Assembly: GCA_035552275.1 (NCBI GenBank)
Contig: DASZLR010000003.1
Span: 1 to 16,768 of the forward strand
From: DASVLX01 sp035552275
GTDB lineage: Bacteria; Actinomycetota; Actinomycetes; Mycobacteriales; Pseudonocardiaceae
DNA: 16,768 nucleotides
Direction: 5' to 3'
In this document: piece after piece, positions 1 through 6,316 of the stretch
Layout: each line of letters begins with the position of its first letter
Position numbering within the stretch: position 1 is the stretch's first letter
Position numbers and translations under genes: made by a program
The notes under the pieces: generated by a model
Database searches by the model: none
What the model saw: only the letters and a program-made list of their open reading frames with translations
What the model was told of the DNA's origin: nothing

Positions 1-129
1 ACCTCCGACCCGCACTACCACGCCGCCGTCGCCGCCGAGATCAACGACCGACCCCGTAAAATCCACAACTGGAAGAAACCCAGCGAAGTCTTCACCGAAC
101 TCCTCGCATCAGATGCTTCCACCACCTGA
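1..129 (+). CDS. IS30-family transposase, C-terminal end (partial)
   Basis: The frame is open from the first base and ends with TGA at 127-129, giving 42 residues. The segment EINDRPRKIHNWKKPSEVF is the characteristic C-terminal tail of IS30-type DDE transposases, where an asparagine-aspartate-arginine-proline-arginine stretch is followed by a Trp/Phe-Lys-x-Pro-x-Glu-Val motif. The catalytic core lies outside the window, so whether the enzyme is intact cannot be judged. Sequence related to a DUF6082 gene starts only 7-8 bases after the stop, so the right end of the element probably lies at about 130-136. Its left terminal repeat is not in the window, so the exact boundary cannot be confirmed. 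Confidence 0.8.
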   Translation, partial: TSDPHYHAAVAAEINDRPRKIHNWKKPSEVFTELLASDASTT

Positions 130-136
130 ATCTGCC

Positions 137-358
137 CTGTACTCGTCGTACCAGACTGAGATTATTGCTGACGCATCGCTCCGAAAGAACGCGGCTTCCG
201 TGTTCGCCAGCGCACAAGGCCGGCAGTATTGGGAGGTCGCCGGGCCGAGTTGGCGAGACAACTATCCGGGCCGGCGAGCCGGGCGCTTCTACCGCGTCCT
301 GGACGAGGCGTACCGCGAAGCGTTGACCAAGCCGCCATCCGTTCCGCCGACCGGCTGA
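137..358 (+). pseudogene. DUF6082-like protein, C-terminal remnant cut by IS30
   Basis: The frame from 137 to the TGA at 356-358 encodes about 73 residues. They align without a gap to the C-terminal part of the intact DUF6082-like protein encoded at 720-1493. The best-kept stretches are YWE...WR.NY.GRRA.RF.RVL.EAY.EA and the following K-P-P-S-x-P-P; by eye a little over half the positions are identical. The N-terminal membrane segments are absent, and the similarity stops where the IS30 end begins. The simplest reading is that the IS30 insertion, or a deletion next to it, removed the 5' part of a paralogue. An ATG at 113 could be read through the junction, but it lies inside the transposase gene in another frame and is not a natural start. 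Confidence 0.7.
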
Positions 359-378
359 ACCTGCCCGCTCACCGCTTG

Positions 379-435
379 CGGCCTCCGGTCGTTGCCGGAA
401 CACTGGAACATCCAGTGCGCAACGACCGGAGGCCG
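379..435 (+). promoter_or_regulatory. Long hairpin burying the Shine-Dalgarno of the next ORF
   Basis: Bases 379-395 (CGGCCTCCGGTCGTTGC) are perfectly complementary to 419-435, a 17-bp stem. Inside it, 401-407 (CACTGGA) pairs with 411-417 (TCCAGTG) around an ACA loop. The 3' arm contains GGAGG at 428-432, five bases before the ATG at 438, so the ribosome binding site of the following small gene is fully paired. The structure could act as a translational gate, as a terminator for the truncated upstream gene, or as both. No U-tract follows it, which slightly favours a translational role. Confidence 0.7.
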
Positions 436-437
436 TC

Positions 438-723
438 ATGACCAACCCCTTACGTCGCAGGCCCTGGGATGCCGACTCAACAGCGACGTTCACCCGCCGA
501 TTGGGTCTGTTGGCCGAGGAAGGGGGCAACAGTTGGGGGCAACAGGGCTGTACGGACATCTGGGAGCTGTCCAACGGTGACGTGGCAGTGATCGGGCGAG
601 ACCTGACTACGGCATACGCCGACCGCCTGTGGCGAAGAAATGCTTGAATTCTACGAACGTGAGGTCGCGTCGCTGCCGCCACCCATCGTCGGCCCGAAGT
701 TCATTGCCCCCTCGGGTTCGTGA
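438..723 (+). pseudogene. Small ORF of unknown function, split by an apparent +1 frameshift
   Basis: The ATG at 438 has GGAGG at 428-432. The first frame runs MTNPLRRRPWDADS...GCTDIWELSNGDVAVIGRDLTTAYADRL and then hits a stop at 645-647. From 631 the +1 frame continues with a protein-like sequence, GEEMLEFYEREVASLPPPIV, ending in TGA at 721-723. Joined at about 627-631, with one extra base such as T630, the product is about 95 residues. The restored TGA overlaps the GTG start (720-722) of the next gene as GTGA, which strongly suggests this was the original reading frame. The fold is not recognised. There is no homopolymer at the break, so it could be a real mutation, a sequencing error or, less likely, programmed frameshifting. 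The product looks soluble, with no signal peptide or membrane segment. Confidence 0.6.
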
Positions 724-1493
724 GTCGGGCTCGTCGGCCCGGCGGTATGTGGGCGGGCAAGGCCGCTGTCCTACTGGTCATACTGCTTCTGGTGCTCATC
801 TCGATCGGATTGGTGGTCGTATCGCCATGGGCGCTGCGAGCGATCGGTGGCAGCAATCTTGACTGGAACCGTCTCAGCAGCATCGGCCAGACTTACGGTG
901 CTGTCTCGGCGATCATTGCCGCCGTCGCGCTACTTGGTGTGGTCGCATCGCTTGTGGTCCAGCGCCGGGAGGCGAAGGCTGCCCGCATCAATGCGCAGCG
1001 TAACCACCATGTTGATCTCATGCGCATGGCGATGGAGGATCCGCTTTACATGGACTGTTTAGGTCAATATTTGACCGAGAATTTTGACACTAAACGCCAG
1101 CGCGCATACGTCAACTTGCTTGTCGCGCAATGGTTCTCGCAATACGAAATTGGCGAGTTCAACGACAAGCGGCTTCGAGTAGCGGCTACTAATGTACTCA
1201 CCAGTTTGCCGGGTCGTGGGTATTGGGAGGCGGCGAGACAATACTGGCGAGAAAATTATTCGGGGCGGCGGGCGAGGCGGTTCCATCGGGTGTTGGAAGA
1301 GGCGTATCAGGAGGCGGTGAAGAAGCCGCCGTCGAGGCCGCCGGTTGGGCCGGCGGAGGTGAGTGAGCGGCGGGCGGGTCGGTGGTGGGTTTTGTTGGGT
1401 GCGGCGGGATGCGGGGCGGCGGCAGCGGTGGGGCTGCGCGCCGCCCGGCGCATCCTGCGGGCCGGAATCAGCCGGCGAAGCGGTCGTTCTTGA
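720..1493 (+). CDS. DUF6082-like membrane protein
   Basis: The protein has 257 residues from a GTG start. A hydrophobic helix spans about residues 15-40 and a second spans about 60-80. A basic stretch follows, and then HHVDLMRMAMEDPLYMDCLG, which resembles the actinobacterial DUF6082 family as I recall it. A conserved block YWEAARQYWRENY.GRRARRFHRVLEEAY lies at about 160-190. A third hydrophobic stretch (about 218-237) precedes a basic C-terminus. The function is unknown; the likely location is the cytoplasmic membrane with a cytosolic domain. No clear Shine-Dalgarno precedes the GTG, and the GTGA overlap with the preceding frameshifted ORF points to translational coupling. An in-frame ATG at 747 is an alternative start. 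Part of the gene (about 1057-1265) is clearly richer in A+T than its surroundings. The 3' end overlaps the convergent DUF397 gene by 26 bp. Confidence 0.7.
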   Translation: MSRARRPGGMWAGKAAVLLVILLLVLISIGLVVVSPWALRAIGGSNLDWNRLSSIGQTYGAVSAIIAAVALLGVVASLVVQRREAKAARINAQRNHHVDLMRMAMEDPLYMDCLGQYLTENFDTKRQRAYVNLLVAQWFSQYEIGEFNDKRLRVAATNVLTSLPGRGYWEAARQYWRENYSGRRARRFHRVLEEAYQEAVKKPPSRPPVGPAEVSERRAGRWWVLLGAAGCGAAAAVGLRAARRILRAGISRRSGRS

Positions 1494-1644
1494 CTGCGGT
1501 GATGAGCGGGGTCATGTCGGCGCGGAGGGTGGGACCGGTGGGGTCCTTGCTGTCCCGCAGCCGATCGAGATCGCTAGCGATCTCGACGCAGTCGCCGTTG
1601 GGACCCGAGTAGCTGGACTTGCGCCAGCGATGCTTGATCATCAT
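1468..1644 (-). CDS. DUF397 domain protein
   Basis: This 58-residue protein has the family hallmarks WRKSSYSGPNGDCVEIA near the N-terminus and RDSKDPTGP in the middle. DUF397 proteins usually sit beside XRE-DUF5753 regulators in actinomycetes, and some pairs are linked to control of development and antibiotic production (WhiJ/BldB-type and Scr1-Scr2-type systems in Streptomyces). Here the ATG at 1644 overlaps the stop of the XRE gene as ATGA and has GGAG five bases upstream, so the two are co-translated. A second ATG follows immediately (1641). The 3' end overlaps the convergent DUF6082 gene. A 22-bp perfect palindrome lies inside the coding region at 1565-1586. Confidence 0.85.
   Translation of the reverse strand: MMIKHRWRKSSYSGPNGDCVEIASDLDRLRDSKDPTGPTLRADMTPLITAVKNDRFAG
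1565..1586. repeat. 22-bp perfect palindrome inside the DUF397 gene
   Basis: The half-site TCGAGATCGCT (1565-1575) is followed directly by its exact reverse complement (1576-1586), with no spacer. It encodes the variable EIASDLD part of the DUF397 protein. It may be an operator or only chance codon choice; no second copy was noticed in the window. Confidence 0.6.
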
Positions 1645-2501
1645 GTGTTCTCCAATGTGTCGGCGGTATTCGCGATGAGCCGAGCCGACGCCTCGGCGGA
1701 CATCGCGAGACCGCGCATTGTTTCCACGGCCGTGTAGTATTCGGCCACGTCGTGTTCGTCGGGGACGAAGGCTCCGGAGCTGTAATGCTCGAAATGCATC
1801 ATCGGTGAGGCGTCCGGGAACTCGTAGAGCACGAACGGTCCCATCCAGCCCGGATGCCAACCGATGCGTAGCGGGAGGACTTGGATCGTGATGTTCGATC
1901 GCTGAGCCATCTCGGCCACGTGGCGCAACTGATCGACCATCACGCCGTCGTCGCCGACCGGCTCGTGCAGGACCGCTTCGGAGATCAGCGCGTCGAACTT
2001 CACCGAGCCGTGCCGAGTGGTCAGCACCTCGCGCCGGTTCACGCGCAGGAGAACCCTTTTCTCGATCTCCTCGGGTGGCAGACCGGCTGCCGTCGCGATG
2101 GCCCGTGCGTAGTCGTAGGTCTGCAACAGGCCCGGAATGAGCATTGGCGACCACGCGATGACGGCCTTGGCGGCGCGTTCGCTTTCCATGGCTCCGGACA
2201 GCTGGGCGGGGATGCCGGGAATGCCGGTGGTGAGCCAGTTCGGCTCGTCCATCTTGCGAGCCAGGTTGATGATCCGATCTCGTTCCTCGGGCACGAGGCG
2301 GAGCGCGGTCACGATCATGGCCGTGTCCACCAGCTTCGGCACCCGCTGCCCGTTCTCCCAGAGCGACACCTGCGTGTGCGAGATCGACAGCATCCGAGCC
2401 AGCTCGCGGACACCGGTACCGGTCGATTTTCGTGCCGCGCGCAGCGCCGCCGACAGCGCTCGTGCGCGCGGCGTTCCTGCGGTTGCAACCATGAGCCTCA
2501 T
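1641..2501 (-). CDS. XRE-family transcriptional regulator with DUF5753 domain
   Basis: The product has 286 residues if translation starts at 2501, or 283 from the ATG at 2492. Residues about 17-72 form the helix-turn-helix domain, with the recognition helix in SISHTQVSLWENGQRVP. Residues about 104-280 are the DUF5753 ligand or partner domain, with IPGLLQT.DYARA and ITIQVLP...GWHPG typical of that family. It probably binds DNA and is modulated by its DUF397 partner, encoded next and overlapping by ATGA. The ATG at 2492 is preferred. It has GAGG three bases upstream, and a TAGGAT box (reverse strand of 2500-2505) ends seven bases before it, so a leaderless transcript is also possible. The ATG at 2501 is preceded by AGG with no spacing. 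Confidence 0.88.
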   Translation of the reverse strand: MRLMVATAGTPRARALSAALRAARKSTGTGVRELARMLSISHTQVSLWENGQRVPKLVDTAMIVTALRLVPEERDRIINLARKMDEPNWLTTGIPGIPAQLSGAMESERAAKAVIAWSPMLIPGLLQTYDYARAIATAAGLPPEEIEKRVLLRVNRREVLTTRHGSVKFDALISEAVLHEPVGDDGVMVDQLRHVAEMAQRSNITIQVLPLRIGWHPGWMGPFVLYEFPDASPMMHFEHYSSGAFVPDEHDVAEYYTAVETMRGLAMSAEASARLIANTADTLENT

Positions 2502-2521
2502 CCTATCGGGTGAATTGTTGC

Positions 2522-2534
2522 CTACCTTTCGTAG
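2522..2534. promoter_or_regulatory. CTAC-N5-GTAG dyad between divergent genes, operator candidate
   Basis: CTACCTTTCGTAG is an inverted repeat with four-base arms. It lies about 17-29 bases upstream of the TAGGAT box proposed for the XRE gene, that is, over its -35 position, in the 130-bp gap before the divergent small gene at 2632. Autoregulation by the XRE protein would fit, but the arms are short and this is inference. Confidence 0.3.
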
Positions 2535-2631
2535 AACGCTGGCGGTTCAGTTCGGTAACCAGCCACCGTCCCCTTTGGCATCGCAGCGGACCGCGCCGGT
2601 TCGCCACCACCATACAAGGAGGACAGACGGG

Positions 2632-2847
2632 ATGGCTTGCAGTACATCGGCTTACGTGAGTATCGAGGCCGGCACGAACATCAAAACGTCCTGCGTGCCG
2701 GACGAGGTCATCTTCTACCTCGGCGGGGACACCTGCCTGGTCTTCGATGACGAGTCACTGGAGACGTTTCTGGCGATCGGGGCCGTCGCCCTCCAGAAGT
2801 CCCGTGCCAAAGCGGCGACGGCACTGCGGGAACACGAATTGGCGTGA
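2632..2847 (+). CDS. Small protein of unknown function, divergent from the XRE/DUF397 pair
   Basis: The ATG at 2632 has a strong AAGGAGG (2616-2622) with nine bases of spacing, and the frame ends with TGA at 2845-2847, giving 71 residues. The sequence is acidic in the middle (FYLGGDTCLVFDDESLETFL) with a helical, basic C-terminus (LQKSRAKAATALREHELA). It has no membrane segment or signal peptide. I do not recognise the family. Its position back to back with an XRE-DUF397 pair suggests it may be a target of the regulator or a third component. An open frame continues upstream to 2137, but that part is antisense to the XRE gene and lacks a ribosome binding site. Confidence 0.7.
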   Translation: MACSTSAYVSIEAGTNIKTSCVPDEVIFYLGGDTCLVFDDESLETFLAIGAVALQKSRAKAATALREHELA

Positions 2848-2863
2848 TTCCGCGGACCCGATG

Positions 2864-2908
2864 TGGCCGGCGCGGGGGAGTGCCCCCTCGAAAGTCCCGC
2901 GCCGGCCA
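2864..2908. terminator. Bidirectional terminator-like hairpin between convergent genes
   Basis: TGGCCGGCGCGGG (2864-2876) pairs perfectly with 2896-2908, a 13-bp GC-rich stem. The 19-base loop allows an alternative inner pairing of GGGGG (2874-2878) with CCCCC (2883-2887). It lies between the stop of the small gene (2847) and the stop of pgl (2926), and can serve both. No U-tract is present, as is common in actinomycetes. Confidence 0.7.
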
Positions 2909-2925
2909 TCGGCGACAAGAAAGTC

Positions 2926-3705
2926 TTACGCCACCGGCGGAATGAACTGGCCGGGCAGCTTGCTCGCCGCCGCCCGGTCCAGCAGCCACAGCGTGCGGCG
3001 CTGGCCACGCGCGCCGGCGGCCGGCAACTGCACCTCGCCGGCGCCGCCCAACGCCATCGCCACGGCCGCCGCCTTGGCCTCGCCCGTCGTCATGATCCAG
3101 ACTTCGGACGAGCGCCGGATCGCCGGCAGGGTCAGCGAAACGCGGGTCGGCGGCGGCTTGGGGCAGTTGCGCACGGCCACCACGGTCCGCTCGGTCTCGT
3201 ACACCGCCGGCGACTCGGGAAACACCGACGCCACATGGCCTTCCGGGCCGATGCCGAGCATGCAGACGTCGAACGTGGGCACCGGGCCGTGGTCCTCGGG
3301 TCGGACCAGGCCGGCCAACAACTCGGCGTACGCCTCGGCGGCCGCGTCCGGGTCGTCGCCGAACTGGCCGTCCGAGGGTTCCATGACGTGCACCCGCTCG
3401 GCGGGCACCGCGAGTTCGTCCAACAATGCCGCCCGTGCCTGCGTTTCGTTGCGCTCCGGATCACCGGCGGGCAGGAAACGCTCGTCGCCCCAGAACAGGT
3501 CTACTGTGGACCAGTCGACGGCATCCCGAGCCGGCAGCGCGCGAAGCTGTTCCAGCACAGCGATTCCAGTGCTGCCACCGGTGAGCACCACCGACGCCCA
3601 GCCCTTCGAGGACTGCGCGTCGACCAGCCGGGTCACCAGCCGTGCCGCGGCGGCAGCGGCCAGCAGCTTGCCGTCGTTGTGCACCACCACTTCGGGCGTG
3701 GTCAT
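2926..3705 (-). CDS. pgl: 6-phosphogluconolactonase
   Basis: The 259-residue cytosolic enzyme hydrolyses 6-phosphogluconolactone to 6-phosphogluconate, the second step of the oxidative pentose phosphate pathway. The glucosamine-6-phosphate-isomerase-like fold is indicated by LTGGST (41-46), FWGDERF (71-77), GIGPEGHVASVFP (151-163, with the expected catalytic His157) and LTLPAI (191-196). The usual Asp in GPDGH is Glu here, a mild change. The length is normal. The ATG overlaps the stop of opcA as ATGA and has GAGGG nine bases upstream, so it is translated with opcA. It is the last gene of the operon, followed by the hairpin at 2864-2908. GNPDA/NagB is the related alternative, but the operon context settles the call. 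Confidence 0.95.
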   Translation of the reverse strand: MTTPEVVVHNDGKLLAAAAAARLVTRLVDAQSSKGWASVVLTGGSTGIAVLEQLRALPARDAVDWSTVDLFWGDERFLPAGDPERNETQARAALLDELAVPAERVHVMEPSDGQFGDDPDAAAEAYAELLAGLVRPEDHGPVPTFDVCMLGIGPEGHVASVFPESPAVYETERTVVAVRNCPKPPPTRVSLTLPAIRRSSEVWIMTTGEAKAAAVAMALGGAGEVQLPAAGARGQRRTLWLLDRAAASKLPGQFIPPVA

Positions 3706-4790
3706 GACGCCGAACCCTCGGCGGCCTTGCCCTTCGCCGCCGCGGTGGCCTTCGTCTTGCGGGGAGCGGGTTTCTTGGCAGGGGCTGGAGCCTTGGCAGG
3801 GGTCTTGGTGGCGGCGGCCGGCTTGGGCTTGGTGGCCGTGGATCGGGCGGCGGTCTTGGTAGGCGCTCGGCCGCGGGTCACCTTCGGCAAGGCGCGCAAC
3901 GCTTCCGCGTAGATCTCGTCATCATCGAGCCGACGCAGTTCCTCCGCCAGGCAGTCGCTGTCCGACCGCCGGTGCAGCGCCACCCGCCGGTCCGGCTGCC
4001 CGGCCTGCACCAGAATCCCGATTCTTCCGTCCGGCCGCTGCAGGTCGACGTTGCCGGACCGCCGTTCCAGCGTCACGCCGTACATGCCCTGGTGGCCGGC
4101 CGGCGCCTTCAATCGGCTCACCGGAATCCGCAGGCGCGCGGCCAGCCACGCGGCGAGCAGATCGGTGGACGGCGAGTCCAGCTCACCGATCACCGAGGCG
4201 CTGGCCACCTTCTCGGACGGCGGCAGGTCGAGCGCCGCCGCGAGCATCGCCCGCCAGTTGGTCAGCCTGGTCCACGCCAAATCCGTGTCGCCCGGCGCGT
4301 AGCCGCTTCGCCGCTGCTCCAACGCTTTGATCGGGTTGCGCTCGTTGGCGGAGTCGGTGATCCGCCGGTTCGCCAGGCAGCCGATCGGGTCCTTCGCCGG
4401 CACCGGCGGCGCTTCGAACGGCCACCACGCCACCACCGGCGTGTCCGGCAGCAGCAGCGGCATCACGCAGCCCGCGCCCTGATCGGCCAGCGCGCCATAC
4501 AGGCGCAGCACCACGATCTCGCCGGCCCCCGCGTCGCCGCCGACCCGGATCTGCGCGTCGAGCCGGGGAGCGGCCCGCTTGGCGCCCTTGGCGACCACGA
4601 TGATGCGGCACGGATGTTCGCGGCTGGCGTGGTTGGCGGCCTCGATGGCCTCCTCGACCTTGGCGCTGTCCTCGGTGACGATGACCAGCGTCAGCACCCG
4701 GCCCAGCGTGGTCACCCCGCCTTCAACGCGGACCTGCACCAGTTTGCTGTTGACCTGCGAGGTGGTCGTCGATGGCAGGTCGAAGATCAC
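3702..4790 (-). CDS. opcA: Glucose-6-phosphate dehydrogenase assembly protein OpcA, with basic tail
   Basis: This 362-residue protein is needed for full activity of glucose-6-phosphate dehydrogenase in cyanobacteria and actinobacteria. It starts with MIFDLPSTTTSQVNSKLVQV and contains the conserved PLLLPDTPVVAWWP (111-124) and DSANERNP (146-153) blocks. The GTG start at 4790 overlaps the zwf stop as GTGA and has TGGAGG five bases upstream. Residues about 306-362 (encoded at 3705-3875) form a Lys/Ala/Pro/Thr-rich tail with little else, resembling histone H1-like tails. From general knowledge OpcA is about 300 residues, so this looks like an extension. It could be a disordered linker, a nucleic-acid contact or an oligomerisation tag; none is shown by the sequence. 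The pgl gene begins at its stop codon. Confidence 0.95.
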   Translation of the reverse strand: MIFDLPSTTTSQVNSKLVQVRVEGGVTTLGRVLTLVIVTEDSAKVEEAIEAANHASREHPCRIIVVAKGAKRAAPRLDAQIRVGGDAGAGEIVVLRLYGALADQGAGCVMPLLLPDTPVVAWWPFEAPPVPAKDPIGCLANRRITDSANERNPIKALEQRRSGYAPGDTDLAWTRLTNWRAMLAAALDLPPSEKVASASVIGELDSPSTDLLAAWLAARLRIPVSRLKAPAGHQGMYGVTLERRSGNVDLQRPDGRIGILVQAGQPDRRVALHRRSDSDCLAEELRRLDDDEIYAEALRALPKVTRGRAPTKTAARSTATKPKPAAATKTPAKAPAPAKKPAPRKTKATAAAKGKAAEGSAS

Positions 4791-6316
4791 GGACGCCTCC
4801 AGTGACGGTCAGTGCGTTCCAGCATCTTGTCGGCGGCCACCGGCCCCCAGGTGCCCGCCTGGTACGGCTCGGGCTTGCCGTGGCTGGCCCAGTGGTTCAG
4901 CACCGGATCGAGGATTTCCCAGGCTCGCTCGACCTCGTCGTTGACCGGGAACAGTGACGGCTCGCCGAGCAGCACGTCCAGGATCAGCCGCTCGTACGCC
5001 TCCGGCGAGGACTCGGTGAACGCGTGACCGTAGCCGAAGTCCATGGTCACGTCCCGGATCTCCATGGTGGTGCCGGGCACCTTGGAGCCGAACCGCATGG
5101 TCACGCCCTCGTCCGGCTGCACCCGGATCACCAGCGCGTTCTCGCCCAGCTCGGCGGTCGCGGTGGAGTCGAACGGCAGGTGCGGGGCGCGCTTGAACAC
5201 CACCGCGATCTCGGTCACCCGCCGCCCCAGCCGCTTGCCGGTGCGCAGGTAGAACGGCACGCCGGCCCACCGCCGGGTGTTCACCGCCAGCGTGATCGCG
5301 GCGAACGTCTCGGTGCTGGAGTCCTTGGCGAAGCCGCCTTCTTCCAACAGACCGGGCACTTTCTGGCCGCCCTGCCAGCCGCCGGTGTACTGGCCGCGCG
5401 CGGTGGTCTCGTCAAACGGGCCGACCGGCGTCGTCGCGGACAGCACCTTGATCTTCTCCGCCCGCAGGTCGCGCGGGTGGAACGAGACCGGTTCCTCCAT
5501 CGCGGTCAGCGCCAGCAGCTGCATCAGGTGGTTCTGGATGACATCGCGCGCCGCGCCGATGCCGTCGTAGTAGCCGGCCCGGCCGCCCAGGCCGATGTCC
5601 TCGGCCATGGTGATCTGCACATGGTCGACGTAGTTGGAGTTCCAGATCGGCTCGAACAGCTGGTTCGCGAACCGCAGCGCCAGGATGTTCTGCACCGTCT
5701 CCTTGCCGAGGTAGTGGTCGATGCGGAACACCGAATCCTCGGGGAACACGTCGTTGACGATGCCGTTGAGCTGCTTGGCGCTGCGCAGGTCATGGCCGAA
5801 GGGCTTCTCGATGACCACCCGGCGCCACTGGTCACCGTCCTGTGCGGACAGTCCAGAACGGGCGAGTTGCTTGAGTACCACCGGAAACGCGCTCGGCGGG
5901 ATCGCCAGGTAGAAGGCGTGGTTGCCGCCGGTGCCACGAACCCGGTCCAAATCGGACACTACGCTGGCGAGCGTGTCGAACGCGTTGTCGTCATCGAAGC
6001 TGCCCGGCACGAACCGGATGCCCTCGCACAGCCGGGCCCAGACGTCCTCGTTGAACGGGGTCCGGGCGTGCTCCTTGACGGCGTCGTGCACGACCTGGCT
6101 GAAGTCCTCGTTCTCCCAGTCCCGCCGGGCGAACCCGACCAGCGCGAAGCCCGGCGGCAGCAGCCCGCGGTTGGCCAGGTCGTAGATCGCCGGCATCACC
6201 TTCTTGCGCGCCAGGTCGCCGGTCACGCCGAAGATCACCATGCCGCACGGGCCGACGATGCGGGGCAGCCGCTTGTCCTGCTCGCTGCGCAGCGGGTTGC
6301 GGATCGGTCGGGTCAC
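4787..6316 (-). CDS. zwf: Glucose-6-phosphate 1-dehydrogenase
   Basis: The 509-residue enzyme oxidises glucose-6-phosphate to 6-phosphogluconolactone with NAD(P)+, the entry step of the oxidative pentose phosphate pathway. The nucleotide-binding motif GVTGDLARKK lies at 30-39, EKPFGHDL at 170-177, and the substrate-binding signature RIDHYLGKE at 198-206 with the catalytic His201. The length is normal for the family. The GTG start at 6316 overlaps the pgi stop as GTGA, with AGGAGG seven bases upstream inside the pgi gene. The frame stays open upstream to 6766, but that part is antisense-free overlap with pgi in another frame and is not used. It is coupled to opcA at its 3' end, which fits an equal supply of enzyme and assembly factor. 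Confidence 0.97.
   Translation of the reverse strand: MTRPIRNPLRSEQDKRLPRIVGPCGMVIFGVTGDLARKKVMPAIYDLANRGLLPPGFALVGFARRDWENEDFSQVVHDAVKEHARTPFNEDVWARLCEGIRFVPGSFDDDNAFDTLASVVSDLDRVRGTGGNHAFYLAIPPSAFPVVLKQLARSGLSAQDGDQWRRVVIEKPFGHDLRSAKQLNGIVNDVFPEDSVFRIDHYLGKETVQNILALRFANQLFEPIWNSNYVDHVQITMAEDIGLGGRAGYYDGIGAARDVIQNHLMQLLALTAMEEPVSFHPRDLRAEKIKVLSATTPVGPFDETTARGQYTGGWQGGQKVPGLLEEGGFAKDSSTETFAAITLAVNTRRWAGVPFYLRTGKRLGRRVTEIAVVFKRAPHLPFDSTATAELGENALVIRVQPDEGVTMRFGSKVPGTTMEIRDVTMDFGYGHAFTESSPEAYERLILDVLLGEPSLFPVNDEVERAWEILDPVLNHWASHGKPEPYQAGTWGPVAADKMLERTDRHWRRP

Noticed and set aside
1645..2154. N-terminal extension of the DUF397 protein
   Set aside because: The extension lies inside the XRE gene in another frame and is Arg-rich. 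The ATGA junction and a good ribosome binding site support 1644.
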